Source: Pseudomonadota bacterium (GTDB lineage: Bacteria; Pseudomonadota; Gammaproteobacteria; Acidiferrobacterales; Acidiferrobacteraceae). From it: 53,971 nucleotides of DNA. Below are positions 16,842 through 25,198 of the stretch, piece after piece (the first letter of the stretch is position 1; the number at the start of each line of letters is the position of its first letter). Where the stretch lies: assembly GCA_021827145.1 (NCBI GenBank), contig JAKAXK010000004.1:1-53971 (forward strand), read 5' to 3'. The position numbers and the translations under genes were made by a program. The notes under the pieces were generated by a model. That model was not told the DNA's origin. It saw only the letters and a program-made list of their open reading frames with translations, and did no database searches.

Positions 16842-17968
16842 TGGATGCGTGGTTCTTGGTCGCGGTCCACGTCGTGGCGGTCGTAGGCGTCGTCATGCTC
16901 GCGGTCCAGATCCTTGCGTGGCGATCCTGGCCACGGCGCGATCCCCCCGTGGCGAGTCTGCCGCCGATCTCAATCCTGAAGCCCCTGTTTCGCGACGGGC
17001 CGCGTCTCTATGAGTGTTTGCGGTCGTTCTGCCAGCAAGACTATCCAGTCTATGAGGTTGTGTTTGGTGTGCAGGACCCCGCGGATCCAGCCATCGAGGT
17101 CGTGCGTAGGCTGCAGGCGGAGTTCCCGGATCGCGCCCTCACGCTCGTCATCGATCCCACGCGCCATGGCGGCAACGCCAAGGTCAGCAATCTCGCAAAT
17201 CTCATGAGCCGTGTCCGCCACGATATCTTGGTGTTGGCCGACGCCGACATCCTCGTGGGCGAGGACTATCTACGGTGTCTGGCTGGCCCCGTGCAGGACC
17301 CCGAGGTCGGGATCGTGACCTGCCTTTATCGGGGGGCGCCGCTTGGGCGGCTGTGGGACCGGCTCGGGGCGCTTTTCATACAGGACTGGTTCGTGCCCCA
17401 GGTGCTTGTGGCCAAGATGCTCGGGTCTACGGATTTCGCGTTCGGGGCGACCATTGCCTTGCGGCGCTCCACCTTGGCCGCGGTGGGGGGATTCGATGCC
17501 TTGGCCTCGCAATTGGCGGACGACTATCAACTCGGCGCGCGCGCCCGGGCCCTTGGTCTGCGCACCGTGCTGTCGCCCTACCGGGTCGAGACGGTGGTCG
17601 ATGAGCCGCGGTTCGTTGATCTTGCGGCCCACCAGCTGCGATGGTTGCGCACCATCCGTCTCATCAACCCCTGGGGCTACGTCTTCTCCGGTATCACCTT
17701 CGGCGTGCCGATCACCCTTGGCGCAGCCTTGATCGCCGAGCAGGATTCTCTATGGGGCTTCGCGATTCTGGCGATGGTCTTGCGGCTCGTGTTACATTTT
17801 GAGGCTTGCCGGCACCAAGGCGTGCGCCGGCACTTCGGGCTCGTTCCTCTGGCAGACGCCTTGCTCTGGGGTCTCTGGGTGGCCGGACTGAGTGGCCGCA
17901 CTGTGCGGTGGCGCGCAGCGGTCCTCGCCGTAGGCGACGATGGGACTATCAAGGCTAATCGGGAGTAA
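16841..17968 (+). CDS. hpnI: Hopanoid glycosyltransferase HpnI (ceramide glucosyltransferase-like)
   Basis: Transfers an N-acetylhexosamine to bacteriohopanetetrol, the first step toward the cyclitol ether. The 375-residue protein has an N-terminal membrane helix, a GT21-type catalytic domain (ISILKPLFRDGP, DxD in VLADADILV, QLADDY and a late HQLRWLRTIR motif of the Q/RxxRW type) and C-terminal membrane helices. It is translationally coupled to hpnA and is followed after five bases by hpnJ, then hpnK, which carry out the later head-group steps. Confidence 0.93.
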   Translation: MDAWFLVAVHVVAVVGVVMLAVQILAWRSWPRRDPPVASLPPISILKPLFRDGPRLYECLRSFCQQDYPVYEVVFGVQDPADPAIEVVRRLQAEFPDRALTLVIDPTRHGGNAKVSNLANLMSRVRHDILVLADADILVGEDYLRCLAGPVQDPEVGIVTCLYRGAPLGRLWDRLGALFIQDWFVPQVLVAKMLGSTDFAFGATIALRRSTLAAVGGFDALASQLADDYQLGARARALGLRTVLSPYRVETVVDEPRFVDLAAHQLRWLRTIRLINPWGYVFSGITFGVPITLGAALIAEQDSLWGFAILAMVLRLVLHFEACRHQGVRRHFGLVPLADALLWGLWVAGLSGRTVRWRAAVLAVGDDGTIKANRE

Positions 17969-17973
17969 GTTTT

Positions 17974-19392
17974 ATGATGAAGACGCTTTTTCTGCATCCC
18001 CCGTCCTATGAGGGTTTTGATGGCGGCGCCGGATCGCGCTATCAGGCCAAACGCGAGGTGCGCTCCTTCTGGTACCCGACATGGCTTGCGCAACCGGCCG
18101 CCCTGGTGCCCGGCAGCAAGCTCATTGACGCCCCGGCGGCGGGATTCGATCTCGACACCGTTTTGCCGATGGCGCAGGGCTACGAACTTGCGATCCTGCA
18201 CACGAGTTCGCCCTCGTTTGCCTATGACGTCAAGGTCGCCGAGGCCTTGAAGCGGGCCTACCCCGATCTCAAGATCGGCCTTGTTGGCGCCAAGGTGGCG
18301 GTGGCCCCCGACGAGTCGCTCACTGCGTCGCCGGCCATCGACTTCGTGGCGCGCGAGGACTTCGACTTCACGATCAAGGAGGTCGCCGAGGGTCGTCCCT
18401 ACGGGGAGATCGACGGGCTGACCTTTCGTGACGAGCAGGGCCGGGTGGTGCACACGCCCCATCGTGCGCCCATCGAGGACATGGATCAGCTGCCCTTCGT
18501 CACCGAGGTGTATAAGCGCGATCTGCGTGTCGAGGATTATTTCATAGGGTATCTGAAGCACCCCTACGTCTCCTTCTATACCGGGCGCGGGTGTAAGTCG
18601 CACTGCACCTTTTGTCTCTGGCCGCAGACCGTCGGCGGTCATCGCTATCTGGTGCGCAGCGCCGAGCATGTCGTGGAGGAGGTGAAGCTGATCCAGCGCT
18701 ACTTCCCCCAGGTGGCCGAGGTGTTCTTCGACGATGACACCTTCACGGATAACGCCCCGCGCGCCGAGGAGATTGCGCGCCGACTGGGACGGCTCGGCGT
18801 GACCTGGTCGTGCAACGCCAAGGCCAATGTCCGCTACGAGACGCTCAAGGTCATGCGCGACAACGGCCTGCGTTTACTGCTCGTGGGTTATGAATCCGGC
18901 AACCAGAAGATCCTGAACAACGTCAAAAAGGGCGTGCGTCTCGATATCGCGCGGCAGTTCTCCCGCGACTGCCACAAGCTTGGGATCACGGTCCACGGGA
19001 CATTCATCCTCGGACTGCCGGGCGAGACGCGCGAGACCATCGAGGAGACCATACGGTTTGCCAAGGAGATCAACCCCCACACGATCCAGGTATCGCTGGC
19101 CGCGCCTTACCCCGGGACCTTTTTGTATAAGCAGGCCTTGGAAAACGGCTGGCTGCAGGAGGAAAACAGTCAGCATCTCGTCAATGATCGTGGTGTGCAG
19201 ATGAGCGCCTTGAGCTACCCGCACCTGAACCATACCGAGATCTACGATTCCGTAGAGTCGTTTTACAAGCAGTTTTATTTCCGCTCCGGGAAGGTCGCGG
19301 AGATGTTGGGCGAGATGGTCAAGAGCCCGCAGATGATGGGGCGGCGTTTGCGCGAAGGGGTTGAGTTCCTTCGATTCTTCAGGCAGCGCTAG
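17974..19392 (+). CDS. hpnJ: B12-type radical SAM enzyme HpnJ (hopanoid cyclitol ether formation)
   Basis: The 472-residue protein has an N-terminal cobalamin-binding-like domain (about 1-150), the radical SAM cysteines C207-x3-C211-x2-C214 (GCKSHCTFC), and the family's FDDDTFTDN and GTFILGLPGET motifs. In Burkholderia, HpnJ is needed to convert the glucosamine head group of bacteriohopanetetrol into the cyclitol ether, a ring contraction. Two adjacent ATGs (17974 and 17977) follow a GGGAG site. The hpnK start touches its stop codon. Confidence 0.93.
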   Translation: MMKTLFLHPPSYEGFDGGAGSRYQAKREVRSFWYPTWLAQPAALVPGSKLIDAPAAGFDLDTVLPMAQGYELAILHTSSPSFAYDVKVAEALKRAYPDLKIGLVGAKVAVAPDESLTASPAIDFVAREDFDFTIKEVAEGRPYGEIDGLTFRDEQGRVVHTPHRAPIEDMDQLPFVTEVYKRDLRVEDYFIGYLKHPYVSFYTGRGCKSHCTFCLWPQTVGGHRYLVRSAEHVVEEVKLIQRYFPQVAEVFFDDDTFTDNAPRAEEIARRLGRLGVTWSCNAKANVRYETLKVMRDNGLRLLLVGYESGNQKILNNVKKGVRLDIARQFSRDCHKLGITVHGTFILGLPGETRETIEETIRFAKEINPHTIQVSLAAPYPGTFLYKQALENGWLQEENSQHLVNDRGVQMSALSYPHLNHTEIYDSVESFYKQFYFRSGKVAEMLGEMVKSPQMMGRRLREGVEFLRFFRQR

Positions 19393-20247
19393 GTGTCGCA
19401 GGCGCCACGCCGACTGATCGTTACGGCGGACGATTTTGGACTCTCGTGGGCCGTGAACGAGGCGGTTGAGCGCGCCTCGCGTGATGGTGTATTGACCTGT
19501 GCGAGTCTGATGGTGGGCGAAGAGGCGGCCGCGGACGCGGTGGCGCGTGCGCGCAGGCTGCCGGCGCTGCGCGTGGGGCTGCATGTCGTGGTGGCTGACG
19601 GTCGGCCGGTGTTGGCGCCGGCGCGTATCCCGGCCTTGTGCGACGCGCATGGGCGGCTCGACGGCAGGTTGGTGCGTGCCGGGTTCCGGTTCTTTTTCAG
19701 GCCTCGGGCGCGACGGCAACTGGAAGACGAGATCGAGGCGCAGTTCGCGGCCTTTGCGCGCACTGGCCTTCCTTTGGATCACGTCAATGCCCATAAGCAC
19801 ATGCATCTCCATCCGACCGTCCTCGGCTTGATCCTGCGCATTGGCCGCCGCTATGGGATGCGCGCCGTGCGCCTGCCCTATGAGCCGTCCCTGGTTGCGG
19901 TGTCGCCGCGGGCTTGGCGGCGGTATTGGCGGGCGGTGAGCGTGATGGGTCTCTGGACCTGGCTCATGCGCCAGAGGCTCGAGCGGGCCGGGGTCGCGCA
20001 TAACGATGCGGTGCTGGGGCTTCTGCAGTCGGGGGCGCTGGATGAGTCCTCGGTGCTTGCGCTCCTAAAGAGGCTCCCATCCGGCGTGACTGAACTCTAT
20101 TGTCATCCGGCGATAGACGATGATGCGCAGGCGCTGACCTTGGGCTATAGGAAGAGGGCCGAGTTTGAGGCCTTGGTGAGCCCCAAGGTCGCCGCCGCCC
20201 TCCAGGAGGGCGATGTCGTGCGTGTGGGTTTCGGTGATCTCGGTTAA
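19393..20247 (+). CDS. hpnK: Hopanoid amino-sugar deacetylase HpnK (YdjC/ChbG-like)
   Basis: Removes the acetyl group from the N-acetylhexosamine on bacteriohopanetetrol before HpnJ acts. The 284-residue YdjC-fold protein has the metal-site Asp pair in VTADDFGLSWAVNEAV and the His-rich metal/catalytic segment VNAHKHMHLHP, plus a late YCHPA motif. The only sensible start is the GTG directly after the hpnJ stop, with the ribosome site inside the end of hpnJ. It is followed by hpnN after 17 bases. Confidence 0.92.
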   Translation: MSQAPRRLIVTADDFGLSWAVNEAVERASRDGVLTCASLMVGEEAAADAVARARRLPALRVGLHVVVADGRPVLAPARIPALCDAHGRLDGRLVRAGFRFFFRPRARRQLEDEIEAQFAAFARTGLPLDHVNAHKHMHLHPTVLGLILRIGRRYGMRAVRLPYEPSLVAVSPRAWRRYWRAVSVMGLWTWLMRQRLERAGVAHNDAVLGLLQSGALDESSVLALLKRLPSGVTELYCHPAIDDDAQALTLGYRKRAEFEALVSPKVAAALQEGDVVRVGFGDLG

Positions 20248-20264
20248 GGAGTAGAGGGGCGTTC

Positions 20265-22922
20265 ATGCGTGACAAGCGCCAGTCAGGGAGTGTCGATCGG
20301 CTCGACCGCCTGTACTATGGGATATTGATCGGGCTTGCCGATTTTTCCCGCCGCCATGCCTGGCCTGTGTTGCTCGCCGCCACCTTGTTGAGCGCGCTAT
20401 CGCTCGCCTATACCGTCACGCATTTTGCCATAAGCACCAATATGGGCAAGATGCTTTCGCAGGATCTGCCCTTCGAGCGCGCCCAGGAGCGCTTCGACCG
20501 TGCCTTTCCAGGATTGAACAAGACCTTGCTTGTCGTTCTGCACAGCGACTCGCCTTCACTCGCTCGGGAGGATGCGGCGCGTCTCACGCATTGGTTGCGC
20601 GGCCATGGGCGGGGCATTACCTTCGTGAACCAGCCGGACGGCGGACGTTTCTTTGCGCGCGAGGGTCTGCTCTATCTGCCGCGGAAGGCCCTCTGGCGGC
20701 TCTCCGACCGGCTGTCTCAGGCGCAACCTTTCATGGCGACGCTAGCCGCCCACCCGACCTTGCCGCGCTTTACGGGACTGCTCGAGGCGGCTTTGGCGCG
20801 CGCCAAGGTTCCGGGCGCCTCGCTTCCGGGGCTTGCCACGGTGCTGAAGGGATTTCGGACCACTTTGCAGGGCCAGATGCAGGGACGCTACGCGCAGATG
20901 CCGTGGGGGAGCCTCATGGGGATGGCGGCCCCCGGCGGGGGGGCCGCCGGTGACAGCTTCGTCGTGGTCAAGCCCCGCTATAACTATAGGGGAGGGGCGC
21001 CTATACGGACCGCCCTGCGCAGCGTGCGGGCCGGTGCGCAAGCGCTTGGGCTTGATGCGGCGCACGGGGTAACGGTACGCGTGACGGGGTCCGCCGCGCT
21101 CGACAACGAGCAGGTGAAGACCGTGTCACAAAGCGCGGGTCTCGCCACGGGTCTCTCGCTCGCTCTGGTGCTCATCATGTTGGTGCTCGGTCTGCACAAG
21201 CCGGGCTATGTCGCGATCATTCTGGTCACGTTGTTTATGGGTTTGACGTGGACCGCAGCCTTCGCCTTGCTTGCGACCGGCCCCTTGAACCTCATCTCGG
21301 TTGCGTTCGCGGTGTTGTTCGTGGGCTTGGGCGTCGATTTCGGGATCCAGTTTTGCATCCGCTATCAGGAGGAGGGCGCGCACGGCGACAATGCCGAGGC
21401 CATCCGCGCAACCGCGCGGGGCGCGGGCAGCGCTCTGAGTCTCGCGGCAGTGGCGGCCGCCATCAGCTTCTTTTCCTTCGTGCCGACGAGTTACGCCGGT
21501 ATCGTCGATCTCGGCATCATTTCCGGTACGGGGATGTTCTTGGCGCTCTTCGCCAATCTGACCGTGACCCCGGCCTTGCTCACGATCCTGATCAAGGGCC
21601 ATCCGCGCGGCCGGCCGCGGGGGCGCCTGCGGGCGCTCTTGGCGCGTATCCCGGTGGCGCGCCATCCCGGTCGCATCGTGGTGGGCGCGCTCGTGGTCGC
21701 TCTGGGCCTCATCCCCATGATCCTTGCGAGCCGTTTCGATTTCGACCCCATGCACCTGCAGAACCCGCATAGCGAGGCGGTAGCGACATTCGAGTCGCTG
21801 CTCAAGGATAGTCGTATCTCGCCGTATCCCATCGACATCCTAGAGCCGAATCTGGCAGCCGCCCGCGGCATGGCCGCGCGTCTCGCGGGACAGCCGACCG
21901 TGGGTCGAGTCCTGACCGCCGACAGTTTCGTGCCGGCGCACCAGGGTGCGAAACTTGCCGTTATCTCGCAGATGGCCCTCCTGGTGCCACCCTTTTCGAT
22001 CGATCCGCGCACCACGAACCCTCCGAGCGCCTCCGATGTACGTGCGGCGCTCGAGAGTTTATCGAAGAGTCTGAGGACCTTTATCGCGGCCGACGGCACC
22101 GGGACGACAGTGTCGGCCGCGCGGCATTTGGAGGCAGCCCTCGGTCCCTATCTCGCGAAGTTCGGCCATGACCGCGCCGCGCTTTCGATGCTGCAGCAGC
22201 GCGTGATCGCGACCTTGCCTTGGCAACTCGCGCAACTGCAGGCGGCCCTGAACGCGCGGCGGCTGACGCTCGCGACCTTGCCCAAGTCGCTGCGACGGCA
22301 ATTCGTGAGTGCCGACGGGCAGGCTCGTGTCGAGGTCTTTTCCTCGCTCGACCTGAATCGCAATAGCAACATCCGTCGTTTCGCGCTCGCGGTCGAACGG
22401 ATCGCGCCGGACGCCGTGGGGCCACCCGTGCTGCTCGTGCAAGGGGGCCACGCCGTGGTCGATGCCTTCCAGGAGGCGACAGCGCTCTCGTTCGTGCTGA
22501 TCACGGCAGTCTTGCTGCTTACGCTAAGAAGTGTGGCGGACGCGCTCACCATCCTTGCTCCCCTGATTCTGGCGGCCATGACCGCTGTGGCCGTGATGTG
22601 GGTAGTCGGGATATCATTCAATCTCGCCAACATTATCGTGCTTCCCTTGCTTATCGGTTTGAGTGTCGCGTTTAGCATCTATCTCGTCGTGCGTTGGCGA
22701 TGCGGCGTGGGCACGGCGCTCTTACTCGACACCAGTACCTCGGAGGCGGTAGTGTTCAGTGCCCTGACGACTATGTGTTCGTTCGGAAGTCTCGCCGTCT
22801 CCTCGAACCCAGGCATGGCGGTGTTGGGAGAGACTCTGTTCATAGCGATGGGGGCTGCGCTCATCACGATTCTTCTGGTATTGCCGGCGATCCTGAGCCT
22901 GCGGCAGGCGGCGAATGGATAG
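20265..22922 (+). CDS. hpnN: RND-family hopanoid transporter HpnN
   Basis: An 885-residue inner-membrane protein of the MMPL/RND type with two halves, each with one lead helix, a periplasmic domain of about 200 residues and a bundle of five or six helices (for instance the segments from 21130 to 21590 and from 22480 to 22900). HpnN proteins move hopanoids to the outer membrane in Rhodopseudomonas and support stress tolerance in Burkholderia. It overlaps hpnL by eight bases (ATGGATAG), so the two are coupled. Confidence 0.93.
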   Translation: MRDKRQSGSVDRLDRLYYGILIGLADFSRRHAWPVLLAATLLSALSLAYTVTHFAISTNMGKMLSQDLPFERAQERFDRAFPGLNKTLLVVLHSDSPSLAREDAARLTHWLRGHGRGITFVNQPDGGRFFAREGLLYLPRKALWRLSDRLSQAQPFMATLAAHPTLPRFTGLLEAALARAKVPGASLPGLATVLKGFRTTLQGQMQGRYAQMPWGSLMGMAAPGGGAAGDSFVVVKPRYNYRGGAPIRTALRSVRAGAQALGLDAAHGVTVRVTGSAALDNEQVKTVSQSAGLATGLSLALVLIMLVLGLHKPGYVAIILVTLFMGLTWTAAFALLATGPLNLISVAFAVLFVGLGVDFGIQFCIRYQEEGAHGDNAEAIRATARGAGSALSLAAVAAAISFFSFVPTSYAGIVDLGIISGTGMFLALFANLTVTPALLTILIKGHPRGRPRGRLRALLARIPVARHPGRIVVGALVVALGLIPMILASRFDFDPMHLQNPHSEAVATFESLLKDSRISPYPIDILEPNLAAARGMAARLAGQPTVGRVLTADSFVPAHQGAKLAVISQMALLVPPFSIDPRTTNPPSASDVRAALESLSKSLRTFIAADGTGTTVSAARHLEAALGPYLAKFGHDRAALSMLQQRVIATLPWQLAQLQAALNARRLTLATLPKSLRRQFVSADGQARVEVFSSLDLNRNSNIRRFALAVERIAPDAVGPPVLLVQGGHAVVDAFQEATALSFVLITAVLLLTLRSVADALTILAPLILAAMTAVAVMWVVGISFNLANIIVLPLLIGLSVAFSIYLVVRWRCGVGTALLLDTSTSEAVVFSALTTMCSFGSLAVSSNPGMAVLGETLFIAMGAALITILLVLPAILSLRQAANG

Positions 22923-23988
22923 AGGGCCTACGGACCGCCGCGGTCACGGAGCACCCCCCTGCGGGACGCCCACGGCAGGCGCGCGGCCGTGGAGCGCCAT
23001 CCTCATGGGCGCCTCGGCGGCCGTAGGGCTCGGGCTCACCGCATGGCTACTCGAGCGCCTTGGATGGCGGCCTGTGGCGGGGCTCTTGATGCGCGCGGGT
23101 GTCGGGCTGTTATGGCTCGTTCCCCTGCGTTTTCTGGTTGTGGCCTGCGAAGTGCGCGGGTGGAAAGTCTTGCTTGGGCCCCGGCGGGGCGTCTCCTGGC
23201 TGCTACTCATCTGGCTTGGCATGGTGCGCGATGCCGTGAATACCTTTCTGCCCGTGGCGCGCGTGGGCGGCGAATTCGTGGCTATTCGACTCCTGCGTCT
23301 AAAGGGCGTGAGCGGCGCCAGCGCCTCGGCAAGCGTGATCGTGGAGACCAGTGTCACACTGGTCCTGCAGGTCGTGACGACCCTCGGCGGTATCGCGCTT
23401 ATGCTCCCCGTAATGGGCGCGGGCCGGGCCCTGCCCGGACTAGGGGTCGGTGTCGTCGGGGCCCTGATCGTGGTGGTGGCCTTCGTCGTAGTCCAAGTGC
23501 GTGTCGGACTCGGCACTTTCGTTGATCGCACCCTCGGGCGCATTCTGCGGATGATGGGTCGCGAAGATCTTCCGCTGCTTCCGGGGCTCGATCGTCGCGT
23601 GTCGGACCTCTATCGACGCCCCGCGCTGCTGTTGCGCTGCGCGTTTTGGCAGCTGACCGGCTTCCTGGGAGGCGCGGCCGAGGTTGCGGTGTTGGCGGCC
23701 TTGATGCATGTTCCGCTCACGGTCGCGCAGGTCCTTATCTTTGAGGCCTTGATCCAGGCCATCCATAGCGTATCGTTCATCGTACCGGGCGCGCTCGGTA
23801 TCCAGGAAGGCGGATTTGTCGGCCTTGCCCTGTTGCTTGGGGTGCCGCCGGACGCGGCCTTCGGGATCGCGCTTGGGCGCAGGCTGCGGCAACTCGCCAT
23901 CGGGCTACCCGTGCTCATTTCATGGCAGTGGCGAGAGTGGCGTTGGCGGCGCCTTTCGTCTGCGCAAGCAGCCCCGACGGGCGGTTAG
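22915..23988 (+). CDS. hpnL: Hopanoid-associated membrane protein HpnL, copy 1
   Basis: A 357-residue polytopic protein of the lysylphosphatidylglycerol-synthase transmembrane (flippase-like) family. The first 30 residues are polar and Pro/Gly-rich; about eight helices follow. Landmarks are the VRDAVNTFLPVARVGGEFVA loop and the late IVPGALGIQEGGFVGLAL segment, both shared with the second copy at 27881. The function in hopanoid metabolism is not established; transport or flipping of intermediates is the usual suggestion. A 117-base gap follows before squalene synthase, the largest in the locus. Confidence 0.88.
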   Translation: MDRGPTDRRGHGAPPCGTPTAGARPWSAILMGASAAVGLGLTAWLLERLGWRPVAGLLMRAGVGLLWLVPLRFLVVACEVRGWKVLLGPRRGVSWLLLIWLGMVRDAVNTFLPVARVGGEFVAIRLLRLKGVSGASASASVIVETSVTLVLQVVTTLGGIALMLPVMGAGRALPGLGVGVVGALIVVVAFVVVQVRVGLGTFVDRTLGRILRMMGREDLPLLPGLDRRVSDLYRRPALLLRCAFWQLTGFLGGAAEVAVLAALMHVPLTVAQVLIFEALIQAIHSVSFIVPGALGIQEGGFVGLALLLGVPPDAAFGIALGRRLRQLAIGLPVLISWQWREWRWRRLSSAQAAPTGG

Positions 23989-24105
23989 TAGGGCGAGCAA
24001 GTTCAAGAAGAAGGGACTTTATGGTAAGGTGCCGGCCTCCATGGCAGAGTGTGTGCGCCACGGCTCAGGGAACCGCACCACCGATGGCGCATCAGGAAGA
24101 GGTAC

Positions 24106-25164
24106 ATGTCCGTATCGGTACAAGACTCAATGGTGAACAGGGACGGCCGTGATGATGAGCGGTTCCAGGCTGCCATGTTGCAGGACGTATCACGCACCTT
24201 CGCCTTGACGATCCCCGAGCTTCCCGCGGCGTTGCGGGAGGTCGTTGGAAACGGCTATTTGCTCTGCCGTATCGTCGATACCATCGAAGATGACCCAGGC
24301 TTGAGCAGTGTGCAAAAGCGCCACTTCTGCACCTTCTTCGCCGAGGTTGTGGCGCGACGGGCCGATGCCGTCCAGTTCGCGCACAGTCTCGACCTCGTTC
24401 TAGCCTCTACGGTGCCCAAGGCCGAGCGGCTTTTGGTGCGCGAGACCGCGCGCGTGATCGCCATCGGGGACGGTTTCACGACGACCCAGCGCCAGGCGCT
24501 CGAGACCTGCGTGGCTATCATGGCGGACGGCATGGCCGAGTTTCAGGAACGCAAAGACCCGGCGGGCCTGCCCACACTGGCCGATATGGACCGCTACTGT
24601 TATTGCGTGGCAGGTGTAGTGGGGGAACTGCTCACAAGACTCTTTTGCGAGTACTCGCCGCAGATAAGGCGCCACGAGGATCGGCTTATGGCGCTCGCGG
24701 TTTCGTTTGGGCAGACTCTTCAGATGACCAACATCCTGAAGGATATCTGGGAGGATCGGCGGCGGGGGGCCTGCTGGCTACCGCGGGACGTATTCGCCCG
24801 CCATGGTTTCGATCTCGCGGGTCTGGAGCAGGGTCCGGATGATCCGCGGTTTCACGAAGGATTGGGCGAACTCATCGACGTGGCGCGTACCCATGCCTGT
24901 CGAGCCTTGGATTATGTGTTGTTGCTCCCGCGCGCGGAGGCGGGGCTCAGGAACTTTTGTCTCTGGGCCCTTGGGATGGCGGTTCTGACCTTGCGCAAGA
25001 TCGACAAGAGACGGGATTTCCGTAGCGGACAGGATGTGAAGATCACACGGCGTAGCGTCAAGGCGACGGTGGCAGTGAGCCGCGTGTCGGCTGGTCACAA
25101 TGCGCTTTTGCGGATTTTGTTCACGCTTTCGGGAGGCGCGCCGCGCGTATCGCGTGGTGCCTGA
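24106..25164 (+). CDS. sqs: Squalene synthase (single-enzyme, eukaryote-type)
   Basis: Condenses two farnesyl diphosphates and reduces presqualene diphosphate to squalene with NADPH. The 352-residue all-helical protein has both Asp-rich motifs, D58-T-I-E-D62 and D213-I-W-E-D217, with the surrounding SRTFALTIPELP and MTNILKDIWEDRRRG characteristic of farnesyl-diphosphate farnesyltransferases rather than HpnC or HpnD. The start at 24106 follows AGGAAGAGG; the frame is open for 19 more codons but these look non-coding. No hpnC, hpnD or hpnE is present, so this one gene is the squalene source for Shc, 34 bases downstream. Confidence 0.9.
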   Translation: MSVSVQDSMVNRDGRDDERFQAAMLQDVSRTFALTIPELPAALREVVGNGYLLCRIVDTIEDDPGLSSVQKRHFCTFFAEVVARRADAVQFAHSLDLVLASTVPKAERLLVRETARVIAIGDGFTTTQRQALETCVAIMADGMAEFQERKDPAGLPTLADMDRYCYCVAGVVGELLTRLFCEYSPQIRRHEDRLMALAVSFGQTLQMTNILKDIWEDRRRGACWLPRDVFARHGFDLAGLEQGPDDPRFHEGLGELIDVARTHACRALDYVLLLPRAEAGLRNFCLWALGMAVLTLRKIDKRRDFRSGQDVKITRRSVKATVAVSRVSAGHNALLRILFTLSGGAPRVSRGA

Positions 25165-25198
25165 CCGGACGGCATCAGTGCTCGAGGCGGCGGATGGC

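Noticed and set aside
24106-25164. Phytoene synthase or HpnD
   Set aside because: Motif context (TFALTIPELP, DIWEDRRRG) is of the farnesyl-diphosphate farnesyltransferase type and shc follows directly.
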